DNA from: Candidatus Woesearchaeota archaeon
GTDB taxonomy: Archaea > Nanobdellota > Nanobdellia > Woesearchaeales > ARS49
Direction of reading: 5' to 3'
DNA: 55,686 bases
Assembly (NCBI GenBank): GCA_016203445.1
Contig: JACQMS010000006.1
Coordinates: 1-55,686 of the forward strand
Shown here one piece after another: positions 1-8,639 of the stretch. How positions within the stretch are numbered: the first letter of the stretch is position 1; each line of letters begins with the position of its first letter. Position numbers and translations under genes: made by a program. The notes under the pieces were generated by a model that saw only the letters and a program-made list of their open reading frames with translations, ran no database searches and was not told the origin of the DNA.

Positions 1-55
1 ATATGATGACCAACAATAAGTCCGAGACTAACAACGACAAAACTTGATAAATCAA

Positions 56-340
56 TCAATAAGCCCATACACTATGACCCCACTGAATAAGCATGTCAAC
101 ACCTAAACGCTCGACATCAAAAGGTATATCACAAGCGCCATAACAAGAACCAAGCCACAAAAAAACAACGGCTCCAGAATCCTTATGAATTCTATCAGCA
201 ATTTCACCGCCCTTAGGACGCAAACCTTCAGGAAGCTGTAAACAAACAGTTTTCGCTCCAGACTTTTTTATCTCGGAAACAGCCTTTTCAAGCTCTAAAT
301 CGTAATCAACAAAAGACTCCATGGGCTGATCGTATAACAC
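56..340 (-). CDS. dph2: Diphthamide biosynthesis Dph2-like, N-terminal part only (94 aa, apparently truncated)
   Basis: Protein contains LQLPEGLRPKGGEIAD...GSCYGACDIP...LGVDMLIQWGHS, typical of the archaeal Dph2 N-terminus; stop follows shortly after. Confidence 0.75.
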   Translation of the reverse strand: MLYDQPMESFVDYDLELEKAVSEIKKSGAKTVCLQLPEGLRPKGGEIADRIHKDSGAVVFLWLGSCYGACDIPFDVERLGVDMLIQWGHSVWAY

Positions 341-419
341 GCGTTTATAAAAGTAGCGATGCCAAGTATTTATTACAGAATAATAATGTTTTAAAACAGA
401 ACAAGGATAATTCCTCGGG

Positions 420-878
420 ATGCCGCAATATACAGAACACGTTTTATTGCTTGGAGGGATAGTAAGTACGGGTGTTAAAGCATCATCAATGCACCATCTA
501 GACGAGCACTACGACCACTTGTACGCAGCGCTAAGAAGCGGCGCAAGAATATCGAGAATAACATTAGTATATGGAAGACCAGTAGAAGGGTTCTTCGGAC
601 TACAATTTGATATTCACAACGAACAAGAAGAATTAGAACAGAAAATATTGCGCTTAAACAAAAGAAAGATTGCGATAGGGTTCGGGCCAAGACTTAACGA
701 CTTCCTACAAAAAGATGATCTTTCCATAAGCTACGTGGATAAATCCAGAAATATTCACGGGTTAAGATCCTTTCCAGTTCAAGTACCAACAGAGTACGAA
801 TTCTTAAGCATGGAAGAAATATTCGAAAATATAAGACGAGAATCAGAAACTAGAAGAAAATCTATGAAAGGTGCGTAA
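420..878 (+). CDS. Hypothetical protein
   Basis: 152-aa ORF, no family recognised. Confidence 0.6.
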   Translation: MPQYTEHVLLLGGIVSTGVKASSMHHLDEHYDHLYAALRSGARISRITLVYGRPVEGFFGLQFDIHNEQEELEQKILRLNKRKIAIGFGPRLNDFLQKDDLSISYVDKSRNIHGLRSFPVQVPTEYEFLSMEEIFENIRRESETRRKSMKGA

Positions 879-1045
879 GAGCAAACAGTTGTTACAATTT
901 ACAATTGTATCAATATTGAGTTACGTTTGTAACGAACGTGAAAAGTTTAGATAGGGCTCTAAGCTTTCCACGTTCAAACAGTACAAAACCTTATATACTT
1001 GAAGTTACAATCATGTGCATATAAAGTATTGTGAGGTGTATTTCG

Positions 1046-1297
1046 ATGGTTTTTGCAAGAGTGTTGCTTGATGAGTATGCAAACAAAGTTTTGAACGTTA
1101 TAAAAGCACAATTTGGACTAAAAGATAAGTCAGAAGCTTTGAACAAGTTCGTAAGTATGTACGGAGCAGAGATCGTTGAAAAAGAACCAAGAGATGAGTA
1201 CGTAAAGAAAATAATTTCCATAGAAGAAACACACTTAAAAAAATACGGCAGTAAAAAAATGACTTTGAAAGAACTTGATGTATTATGTGAGGCTTAG
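1046..1297 (+). CDS. Antitoxin-like small protein (DUF2683-like), partner of the downstream RelE-like ORF
   Basis: MVFARVLLDEYANKVLNVIKAQFGLKDKSEALN...; immediately followed by a RelE-like ORF. Confidence 0.6.
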   Translation: MVFARVLLDEYANKVLNVIKAQFGLKDKSEALNKFVSMYGAEIVEKEPRDEYVKKIISIEETHLKKYGSKKMTLKELDVLCEA

Positions 1298-1299
1298 AA

Positions 1300-1572
1300 A
1301 TGTTTTCTTTTAACATCTCAGATAATCTTAAAATAAAAATACGAAAGCTTGTGAAAAGAGACAAAAAGAAAGTTGATATTGTGAATAAAAAGATAAAAGA
1401 AATAATTAACAGTACAAAGGAAAGCATAGATCACTATAAGAACTTAAAATATGATTTTAGCGATAGAAAAAGAGTTCACATTGACAACAATTTTGTTCTA
1501 ACATTCAAAGTTGACAAAAATAAAGAACACGTAATTTTTCTAGATTTAGATCATCACGATAACATATACTGA
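1300..1572 (+). CDS. RelE/ParE-like toxin
   Basis: Basic 90-aa protein with ...YKNLKYDFSDRKRVHIDNNFVLTFKVDKNKEHVIFLDLDHHDNIY, RelE/YoeB-like C-terminal pattern; 2-nt spacing from antitoxin-like ORF. Confidence 0.6.
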   Translation: MFSFNISDNLKIKIRKLVKRDKKKVDIVNKKIKEIINSTKESIDHYKNLKYDFSDRKRVHIDNNFVLTFKVDKNKEHVIFLDLDHHDNIY

Positions 1573-1710
1573 GTTCATACAAACTGAAATGTTCATTCTT
1601 TACTTACTATTTCTTTACTTTCAACATTAAGAACTCCTTGAAACTTGCTAAGTCTTTTCTTTTCTTCTCTAGAAACCATAACGCCCCCGCATTGACTTAA
1701 AAATTCCTGA

Positions 1711-1794
1711 TGCGAGGGGCAGGGTTCGAACCTGCGAAGGCACTAAGCCAGAGGATCTTAAGTCCTCCCCGTTTGGCCACTCCGGCACCCTCGC
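1711..1794 (-). tRNA. tRNA-Leu (anticodon TAA)
   Basis: Reverse complement GCGAGGGTGCCGGAGTGGCCAAACGGGGAGGACTTAAGATCCTC...GGTTCGAACCCTGCCCCTCGC folds as a class II cloverleaf; loop CTTAAGA. Confidence 0.95.
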
Positions 1795-1859
1795 GCCAAT
1801 ATACATTTTCTCACAATCTTTTTAAAGGTTTGTTCATTACAGGCGAAAAGGGGGCAATA

Positions 1860-2216
1860 ATGGTAAACGAAGCAAGAACTGACAGGATACTAGTGTATGA
1901 GAGCAGAGAAAAAAGAATAGTTCAAGACCATTACGACGGCATTGTAAAAGATGTACAAATTACTGGAGCTCAAAACCCGAGAATGGAAGTGACTATTGAT
2001 GATTTTATTGACGGAAAGCCTCGAGGGTTCACAATACTATTCCAAAACGCGTCAGTATCAACAGGCAGAGTTGCAAGAATACATACAGAACCAGGAACGG
2101 TAAAAGTTACAGGACTAGAAGTAAAAGATAAAACGGGAGTTTTACTGCAGGCATACACAATATCACCAAGATACGTGTACAGAAATAGAAACGAAGATCC
2201 AACAACAGAGTTTTAA
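1860..2216 (+). CDS. Hypothetical protein (118 aa)
   Basis: ATG after TTTAAA-like promoter; the longer ORF start at 1710 runs through the tRNA. Confidence 0.65.
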   Translation: MVNEARTDRILVYESREKRIVQDHYDGIVKDVQITGAQNPRMEVTIDDFIDGKPRGFTILFQNASVSTGRVARIHTEPGTVKVTGLEVKDKTGVLLQAYTISPRYVYRNRNEDPTTEF

Positions 2217-2240
2217 GAAGTTTATTGGAAAAATCGAAAA

Positions 2241-2468
2241 TCATTTCGCAACGATCATAGTAGAAGTGTACTTAACTCCAGCAAGCGGGCGAATCTTTTC
2301 CATGACGAACTGCGCCAAAGCTTCAGGTGAAGGAATCTCAAGTTTAACAATCATATCCCACTCGCCAAAAAGAATGTGAACCTCACGAATATCCTTCTCG
2401 TCGCGCAAAGTATCAAAAATTTCCTGCTCCTTAGCAGAATCCAAAGTGATCATAACATAACCCAGCAT
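2241..2468 (-). CDS. Stand-alone Lrp/AsnC ligand-binding (RAM) domain protein
   Basis: MLGYVMITLDSAKEQEIFDTLRDEKDIREVHILFGEWDMIVKLEIPSPEALAQFVMEKIRPLAGVKYTSTMIV. Confidence 0.85.
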   Translation of the reverse strand: MLGYVMITLDSAKEQEIFDTLRDEKDIREVHILFGEWDMIVKLEIPSPEALAQFVMEKIRPLAGVKYTSTMIVAK

Positions 2469-2534
2469 GACTTGGCGAAATATTGAAAGTATATAAAACT
2501 TTTGACAGAATATTACTCAGAAATGTGAAGCTCC

Positions 2535-2647
2535 GCGCTTTAGCGCTTGAGCGTAGCATTTATGAGTTCAAATTTTGCACTTTTAGTGCGAGGAGAGTAA
2601 AGCCGCGGACTTTAGTCCGGGGATACTTGCGATGTTCTCATCGCAAG
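2535..2647. repeat. Cluster of four short perfect hairpins, three with TTTA/TTTTA loops
   Basis: GCGC-TTTA-GCGC (2535-2546), GCAC-TTTTA-GTGC (2577-2589), CGGAC-TTTA-GTCCG (2606-2619), CTTGCGATG-TTCT-CATCGCAAG (2626-2647). Confidence 0.7.
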
Positions 2648-2780
2648 CTCCGAGTTGTATAGAAGGTTGGCTCCGAGCGTGCGAAATTTGTTACTGAAAA
2701 ATACACTGCCGGCTATACTATCAAATATTACTGTTCTGAAAGATAAATACTTAAATAGTTTCAGCATAAAATTTTTTATC

Positions 2781-3620
2781 ATGTCTGAATACAAGGGGAA
2801 AATAATAGTTATTGAAGGTATCGACGGCTCGGGAAAAACAACTCAGACAAACATGTTGATTGCAAGGCTTAAAGGTCAAGGCTTAAATGTTAAAACTCAA
2901 GATTTTCCAAGACATGGAGATCCGGCATTTCATTGCGGGGACAAATATTTGACGGGGGTTTACGGTCGTGACGTAAAATCATTAGGATTTCTTGGACCAT
3001 CAATTTTATACTCTGTTGATAGATTCGACTTCGCGCATACACAAATGATTCCTGAATTGAGTAGAGGAACATTATGGGTTCTCAACAGGTTCATTCAATC
3101 AAATTATGGACATCAAGGAGGAAAGATAGATGATTATTCCGCCAGAGAAGAATTTTTCAGAAAAATCGATGAGATAGAATTTGATTGGTTTGGAATACCA
3201 AGATGGGATTTCACAGTATTTCTAAAAGTGCCGCCAGTGTTAAGCAGACAATTTGTGCTAAGAAAAAAAGAATCTGAGAGAAGGCAAGGAGAAAGATCAT
3301 ATCTTGGTGAAGAAAAACAAGATTTACACGAGCAAGACTTGATGCACCTGATTAATGCATCCAGAGCTTATGATCACGCGGGAAATTTTTATGGTGGAGA
3401 CAAATGGGTATTCGTTGACTGTCTAGCACCAGAACTTGAAGAAGAAGTAAAAATTTTAACTGAAAGAGTTATTCGTGAAAGAATGAGTGCTCTAAAAGTT
3501 CAAGAATTGCTACAAAGAGATCTGGAAGCGTACTTGTTAAGTCCTGAACAAGTGCACGAAAGAGTGTTCAAAAAAGTATCAGAATTTTTAAAAAGGAATG
3601 ATACATTTTCTTTTTTCTAA
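2781..3620 (+). CDS. tmk: Thymidylate kinase-like P-loop dNMP kinase
   Basis: IIVIEGIDGSGKTTQTNML P-loop and downstream kinase features; start at MSEYKGK preferred. Confidence 0.8.
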   Translation: MSEYKGKIIVIEGIDGSGKTTQTNMLIARLKGQGLNVKTQDFPRHGDPAFHCGDKYLTGVYGRDVKSLGFLGPSILYSVDRFDFAHTQMIPELSRGTLWVLNRFIQSNYGHQGGKIDDYSAREEFFRKIDEIEFDWFGIPRWDFTVFLKVPPVLSRQFVLRKKESERRQGERSYLGEEKQDLHEQDLMHLINASRAYDHAGNFYGGDKWVFVDCLAPELEEEVKILTERVIRERMSALKVQELLQRDLEAYLLSPEQVHERVFKKVSEFLKRNDTFSFF

Positions 3621-3650
3621 AACGCAGTCCCATCACCGCCAAAAAAAACA
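3612..3650. repeat. Direct repeat copy 1 flanking the ADP-ribosylglycohydrolase module
   Basis: TTTTTTCTAAAACGCAGTCCCATCACCGCCAAAAAA, near-identical to 5625-5662. Confidence 0.75.
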
Positions 3651-3709
3651 TTTGATTCAATATATTTACCCACATCAAGTGAAAACATTTATAAAGTCTG
3701 TTTGCACTC

Positions 3710-4879
3710 TTGCTATGGGGGCTTATGATTCATCATTGCGATTATGGACGGGGATTGCTTACTGCACTGCAAGGCAGTGTCATGAAAGCCGGCTCTCCAC
3801 TCTATCAACGAGGAGCATTAGACGGATTCCACGCAAAAAAAACTGATAGGTTTACAAAACACTTCTGCAGATGCGTTGGATGTGAGAAGAGATCTTCATC
3901 TTGTGATGTGCTTTACCAACCAGAATCTGAATTAAACCTTTCAGAATATAATGGAATTGAAGGAAAATTTATAGGATCACTTCTTGGAACTGCAATAGGT
4001 GATGCTTTAGGATTCCCATTTGAAACAATAAAAAATGAAGATTTACGAGCACAACGAGTATACATTAATGGACTGATAGGAACACTCTTCCACCCGAGAG
4101 GAATTTATTCTGACGATACTGAACTCACACTTCTTCTTGCAAACATGCTAAAAGAATCAAAAGAGTTCTCTTCCGATGCATTCCGCCAAGAAATCATGAA
4201 ATGGGCAAGCACGAATTCAAGAACTCCTGGAAGCGGAATGATCAAGTATGTACAATCATTGCAATCAGGAATTTCTTTTGATACATCTCAAAATATTGGC
4301 AATGGTATCTGCTCAAGAATTTCTCCGATTGCACTACGATATTACAACGATGAACAGTCTCTGATACAAACAATAGACTGCTATGCAAGATTGACGCATA
4401 ATAATTCTACCGCTGTCGCGGCGGCGCTTATCGTATCACAATGTATATCGTGGAGCGTTACGAGAACACCTGAAACGTTTGATCGTGATGCTCTCTGTGA
4501 ACATATGCTTTCTCTTTCGAAAAATCTTGATGATTCAGTGTATAAAAAATTGGATTGCATCATTCATTCACTACAAAAACCGGTTCGTCAAGTGATAGAA
4601 ACAATAGGAACAAGACCAGTAGTTACTGAAAGCGTTATAATAAGCATATACTCGTTCCTCCGAGAGTATGATGATGCCAGAAGAGCATTGCTACTCGCAG
4701 TAAATACAGAAGGTGACAGGGACACTGTAGGAGCGATCACCGGTTCAATGATAGGAGCATTACATGGAGTAAAAGGAATTCCCTCCATGTGGATTAAAAA
4801 GATCGAAAACCCATCAGGAATCATACAAGCAGGAAAAGAATTATTCCAATCATATTATGCAGACTCGACAAGAATCTGA
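3710..4879 (+). CDS. ADP-ribosylglycohydrolase family protein (true start may be downstream of 3710)
   Basis: GSLLGTAIGDALGFPFE...YSDDTELTLLLA...EGDRDTVGAITGSMIGALHG, DraG/ARH motifs. Confidence 0.88.
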   Translation: MLWGLMIHHCDYGRGLLTALQGSVMKAGSPLYQRGALDGFHAKKTDRFTKHFCRCVGCEKRSSSCDVLYQPESELNLSEYNGIEGKFIGSLLGTAIGDALGFPFETIKNEDLRAQRVYINGLIGTLFHPRGIYSDDTELTLLLANMLKESKEFSSDAFRQEIMKWASTNSRTPGSGMIKYVQSLQSGISFDTSQNIGNGICSRISPIALRYYNDEQSLIQTIDCYARLTHNNSTAVAAALIVSQCISWSVTRTPETFDRDALCEHMLSLSKNLDDSVYKKLDCIIHSLQKPVRQVIETIGTRPVVTESVIISIYSFLREYDDARRALLLAVNTEGDRDTVGAITGSMIGALHGVKGIPSMWIKKIENPSGIIQAGKELFQSYYADSTRI

Positions 4880-5655
4880 GATTCATCGATAATTCCATCA
4901 TTTGTTGTAATAGTGTACGCACCTTCTTCAGCTTCTTTTGTGTAGTGTTGAAGAATAAAATTATTTGGATAGCACAGCGTGACAATCCATCCTTTTCTTT
5001 TCTCCGACTCATCCATAATACGCTCGATTTCTTCTTTGGAGATAGAATGAAACTCTCCGTGCTCTTCTGCTTCCGCCCACACTTCATCAGGCCCTTTTGA
5101 GAAAACAAATTCTCCGCTTCCAGGCGATAATCGTTCTAATTCATCAAACATATAATCTTCACCTGCCGCAATTTCTGCATGAATTCTTGCCTCATTCCTG
5201 TTCATAGTAAACCAGAACGGCTCATGTTTTTTCCCAGAACCCGCAACAAGCACGTGTTGTATTCTTAAAAGATTCAGTTTACGGTCTCCCATTCCATGAT
5301 ACAAAGAAAAATTGTTCTCTTTTAATTCATCTATTCTCATCATAATCTGTAAACATTTCTTTTTTACGAACGTACTATTATTCTTTTTCTCAAGAATTGT
5401 TTCTATTTCTGCAATGAAAAAATCAATGATATTGATAATATTCTCTTTTCCTACAAGCCGCCAATGAATTTTTCCTTTTAACTCTTCCTGACAAGACACC
5501 AACCATGCATGAACATTATCTGAAGAATTTTCTGCTATTATCGCACTCAATTTGGTGCGAAGCAAAAGAATCAATTCTTCATTCATACAAACTGTCCACA
5601 TAACTGAGCGTTTATAAATTTTCTTTTTTCTCAAACGCCGCCCCATCACCGCCAA
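4855..5655 (-). CDS. Hypothetical protein convergent with ADP-ribosylglycohydrolase
   Basis: Long ORF; N-terminal MAVMGRRLRKKK is encoded by the repeat, so the true start may be MWTVCMNEE or MNEE. Confidence 0.65.
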   Translation of the reverse strand: MAVMGRRLRKKKIYKRSVMWTVCMNEELILLLRTKLSAIIAENSSDNVHAWLVSCQEELKGKIHWRLVGKENIINIIDFFIAEIETILEKKNNSTFVKKKCLQIMMRIDELKENNFSLYHGMGDRKLNLLRIQHVLVAGSGKKHEPFWFTMNRNEARIHAEIAAGEDYMFDELERLSPGSGEFVFSKGPDEVWAEAEEHGEFHSISKEEIERIMDESEKRKGWIVTLCYPNNFILQHYTKEAEEGAYTITTNDGIIDESQILVESA

Positions 5656-5662
5656 AAAATAA
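5625..5662. repeat. Direct repeat copy 2 flanking the ADP-ribosylglycohydrolase module
   Basis: TTTTTTCTCAAACGCCGCCCCATCACCGCCAAAAAA. Confidence 0.75.
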
Positions 5663-5671
5663 GCTCACCAT

Positions 5672-6454
5672 TTAACATATTCTTTTAACATATTCTGGCG
5701 AGGGCTTGCCATTCATATACATTATTTCTCTAGTTCCAACACTTCGCGCAGTACACTTTTCAGAACCATCACTGTCCAAAGACCAAGAAACAGCTAGTGC
5801 ACTGTTCTCCCAAAGACCAAAGCTGTAAAAATCAGAATTACCAACACAAGCCTTTTTCTTAAGAAGTTCATGCATTCTCTTCAAAAATTCTTCTGAAGGC
5901 AATTCTTTGCCGTCATCAACAAACAAACCGGCATAATCCTCAAAATGGGCAAAGAACGATGCATTCTCAATAACATTAAAAGCGCGAAAAACTCTTGAAG
6001 ATTCAGGTCTGACATTGTGGGGGTTAGACCAGCAGTTGCCAAGAATTAGGGCTCCTGCAGAGTTGCCGACAATGACAACACCAGAATCATACGCGCGTCT
6101 TAATTGTTCACGGAACCATTCAACAGGACCGAGAACCTTAAACGCATAAGGATTGCCGCCGCTCATATAAATAATATCAAAATCTTCTAGAGAAAAATTT
6201 TTAAAATTTTTTGGATCTGTAACGAATCTTGCATGACTAACATCACAACCTAGACGAGAACCGTAAGTGGCATTAAACTCGACCTCATCCTTTTGTGCAT
6301 CACCATTAGCAGTTCCAATGTGCAAAGCTCTAACCTTTCCAGAAGAACGAGCTCTAGCAAGATCCATAACGTAATCATCAATAGTAGGTGTACATCCAAT
6401 AGATAGCTGACCGCCGATGAGAACACAGTTTTTAGGCGCAGGGGGTGAAATCAT
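5672..6454 (-). CDS. Peptidase S51 (peptidase E / cyanophycinase-like) family protein
   Basis: IYMSGGNPYAFKVL...VVIVGNSAGALILG nucleophile-elbow motif. Confidence 0.8.
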   Translation of the reverse strand: MISPPAPKNCVLIGGQLSIGCTPTIDDYVMDLARARSSGKVRALHIGTANGDAQKDEVEFNATYGSRLGCDVSHARFVTDPKNFKNFSLEDFDIIYMSGGNPYAFKVLGPVEWFREQLRRAYDSGVVIVGNSAGALILGNCWSNPHNVRPESSRVFRAFNVIENASFFAHFEDYAGLFVDDGKELPSEEFLKRMHELLKKKACVGNSDFYSFGLWENSALAVSWSLDSDGSEKCTARSVGTREIMYMNGKPSPEYVKRIC

Positions 6455-6609
6455 AGTCGTGAACCCCGTTAATGCCTATTTAAAAACTAATTGACACATT
6501 TAATGAAAAAATTGACGAAATGACATACAAGAAAGTTTTATAAAAAGCTCCAAACCCCTCATCATAACACAGATGAATACAAAAAGATGATACTAAAAAA
6601 AAGAATTAT

Positions 6610-6721
6610 GCCTCTGTAGCATAGTAGCTATTGCGCCACCTTGGTATGTTTCGCGCACGGAATGTTCGGAGCCGAAGCGGCAGAAAGGTGGAGGTCGCGG
6701 GCGCACATCCCGCCAGAGGCT
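6610..6721 (+). tRNA. tRNA-Thr (GGT) with intron at 37/38; atypical D and T loops
   Basis: GCCTCTG/CAGAGGC acceptor, CCACC/GGTGG anticodon stem, loop TTGGTA^intron^A, GCGGG-CGCACAT-CCCGC T arm. Confidence 0.75.
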
Positions 6722-6749
6722 GTAAGACTTTTGGATAACTGAGTATTGT

Positions 6750-7373
6750 TTATTCCAATATGTAATATTCTTTCATTGAATAGTTTACGCCAAGCTTTCC
6801 AAGTACAGTCATCGTTTCTTGCTGATATTCTTTTGGTATGATAAAAACATTTGAACTTATCTTTTTTCCTTTTAGATTGTGGAGTATTCCCTCTCCCCTA
6901 TAATATTTTTCTTTTCTTCCAAAGAATTTTCTCGTGAATTTGAGGTATTGTTCTTTTTTTGATGGTAGTTCTATGATGAAGAGTGTTTCTTTTTTTCCTT
7001 TTATAATATCTGTTTGTCTTGAATATAGGAGTATTCCTTCAGAACTAATGCTCGTGTTTAGTTCCCATACACGTACGTTTCCAGTGTTGATTGATATTGG
7101 GTGTGTGAATCGTAAAATTTTCCATTTCTCATATTCTTTCGATTCGTAGAATCTTGATATTGCAGATTTTCCTTCAGTTTCCATTTTTTTTTCATCTTTT
7201 TCCTCGCAATCAATAAAAATGTCTATATCACTTTCTTGTGTGAGCTCGTCTCGTGCTGCAGATCCGTAGAGGTATATTGCTCGTATCTTTTCTGCATTTT
7301 TTTCGTTGATGAACAGGAAGCTAAGTGCTTGTTGCACGTACGCAATAGCTTTATAACGTTTCAATGTCTTCAC
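6750..7373 (-). CDS. MNT-type nucleotidyltransferase domain protein
   Basis: IRAIYLYGSAARDELTQESDIDIFIDC = GS-x(n)-D-x-D nucleotidyltransferase motif. Confidence 0.85.
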   Translation of the reverse strand: MKTLKRYKAIAYVQQALSFLFINEKNAEKIRAIYLYGSAARDELTQESDIDIFIDCEEKDEKKMETEGKSAISRFYESKEYEKWKILRFTHPISINTGNVRVWELNTSISSEGILLYSRQTDIIKGKKETLFIIELPSKKEQYLKFTRKFFGRKEKYYRGEGILHNLKGKKISSNVFIIPKEYQQETMTVLGKLGVNYSMKEYYILE

Positions 7374-7788
7374 CTTTTTTTGCTAATTCTTCTTTTATGA
7401 TTGCGTGAAGTTTTTGAAATGCTTCTAGTATAGTCTGAATACTTGTGAGTATTGGTTTTCCATAGATTAGTTTATTTCTATTGTTCTCAATTATGTAGAG
7501 AAGCTTGAATATTTTTTCTTTGTGAGGAAATTCTGCGGTTATCTTTCTTTCGGCTACTGGAATTATTTTTTGTCCTATTTGAGGCTCTTTAAACCATTCA
7601 TGTTTAATCATTGTTCCTCCTTGTATTTTTTCGAGTTTGTGTAGGTAGAGTTCAAGTAGTGATATTGAACATGCTGATGTGTGAAGTCCGAGTGTTGCGG
7701 GACGTTGTTCGATTCCTATTGTAATAGCATCGCGTAACTCTTGAATATGCTCTTTTATATGTTCTTTATGTATGCTTATCGATGTCAT
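7351..7788 (-). CDS. HEPN-like partner protein of the MNT nucleotidyltransferase
   Basis: Overlaps the downstream MNT gene by 23 nt; helical; ...YIIENNRNKLIYGKP resembles a degenerate HEPN motif. Confidence 0.55.
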   Translation of the reverse strand: MTSISIHKEHIKEHIQELRDAITIGIEQRPATLGLHTSACSISLLELYLHKLEKIQGGTMIKHEWFKEPQIGQKIIPVAERKITAEFPHKEKIFKLLYIIENNRNKLIYGKPILTSIQTILEAFQKLHAIIKEELAKKGEDIETL

Positions 7789-7814
7789 AGTAGGAATAAA
7801 TACTCCAATTATTT

Positions 7815-7858
7815 ATAAATCTTTTGGAACCAAAGTTCCTTTTTATAGGAACTAAAAT
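7815..7858. promoter_or_regulatory. Nested palindromes upstream of the MNT/HEPN-like operon
   Basis: TTTATAAAT TATA-like box next to GGAAC-CAAA-GTTCC and AGTTCC...GGAACT inverted repeats. Confidence 0.45.
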
Positions 7859-7860
7859 TC

Positions 7861-8115
7861 CTACTCTTTTTTCACGTGGATGCACAATACTGGACAGCTT
7901 TTTTCTGCTTCATCATTGTTGTCAATATCTTTGTCATTTAATTCTAACTCGTAAACATCATCATTTCCGCCGATGTGGGCCATCTTATTTTTATCATCGC
8001 CTTTTTTTAAGTCTGCTTTGCCGTCGGAATTCATAACCCAGTGTTTTGGGCAGACCATTGCGCAGGCGCCGCAACCTATGCATATTTCTCTCTCGTGAAT
8101 TATTTTTATAACCAT
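7861..8115 (-). CDS. 4Fe-4S ferredoxin
   Basis: CIGCGACAMVCPKHW...CPVLCIHVKK; start at MVIKIIHE. Confidence 0.85.
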   Translation of the reverse strand: MVIKIIHEREICIGCGACAMVCPKHWVMNSDGKADLKKGDDKNKMAHIGGNDDVYELELNDKDIDNNDEAEKSCPVLCIHVKKE

Positions 8116-8207
8116 AATTTTAGTGGCAACAGCAAGCTTTTTAAAGCATTTGGGTTTCTTCAGCATTAGTTTTGTTGAATTACAGTATCTGTCTTAATGG
8201 TGATTTT

Positions 8208-8639
8208 ATGCATTTTCAGGATGTCGAGCCCAGAAGGCTTATTGAAGCATTGGCTTTGGAATTATCGTCACTAAAAGCTTTGGAACCTCCTAAATGGTCT
8301 GCTTTCGTGAAAACTGGGTCGCACAAGGAAAGGCCTCCACTAAAAGATGATTGGTGGTTTGTCAGAGGAGCCGCGCTTTTGAGGACTATAGCTCTAAAAG
8401 GGCCTGTGGGAATTTCTAAACTATCAGCGAAATATGGTGGTAGGAAAAGGAGAGGTCATGACCCTCCAGTATTCAGAAAGGGTTCAAGACATATACCAAG
8501 AACTATTCTGCAGCAGTTAGAAAAGTCGGGGTTTGTAAAGTCTGAGTTGAAAACTGGAAAGAAAGGGCGTTTAGCAACTCCTAAGGGAATATCATTATTA
8601 GATAAAACTGCTCAAAAATTGTTCAAGGGTGAAAAGTAA
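8208..8639 (+). CDS. rps19e: Ribosomal protein S19e
   Basis: WSAFVKTGSHKERPP...DWWFVRGAALLRTIALKGPVGISKLSAKYGGRKRRGHDP...RTILQQLEKSGFV. Confidence 0.95.
   Translation: MHFQDVEPRRLIEALALELSSLKALEPPKWSAFVKTGSHKERPPLKDDWWFVRGAALLRTIALKGPVGISKLSAKYGGRKRRGHDPPVFRKGSRHIPRTILQQLEKSGFVKSELKTGKKGRLATPKGISLLDKTAQKLFKGEK

Noticed and set aside
1710-1860. ORF 1710-2216 read as a 168-aa protein starting at 1710
   Set aside because: The first ~50 codons lie in the tRNA-Leu antisense strand and promoter; ATG at 1860 is the sensible start.
3598-3846. ORF 3598-3846 as a separate gene
   Set aside because: Overlaps the dTMP kinase end, the direct repeat and the start of the ADP-ribosylglycohydrolase ORF; composition looks non-coding.
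4821-5108. Minus-strand ORF 4821-5108 and many other 60-115 aa ORFs overlapping longer coding regions
   Set aside because: Fully overlapped by longer ORFs with recognisable or more plausible protein sequence; no independent support.
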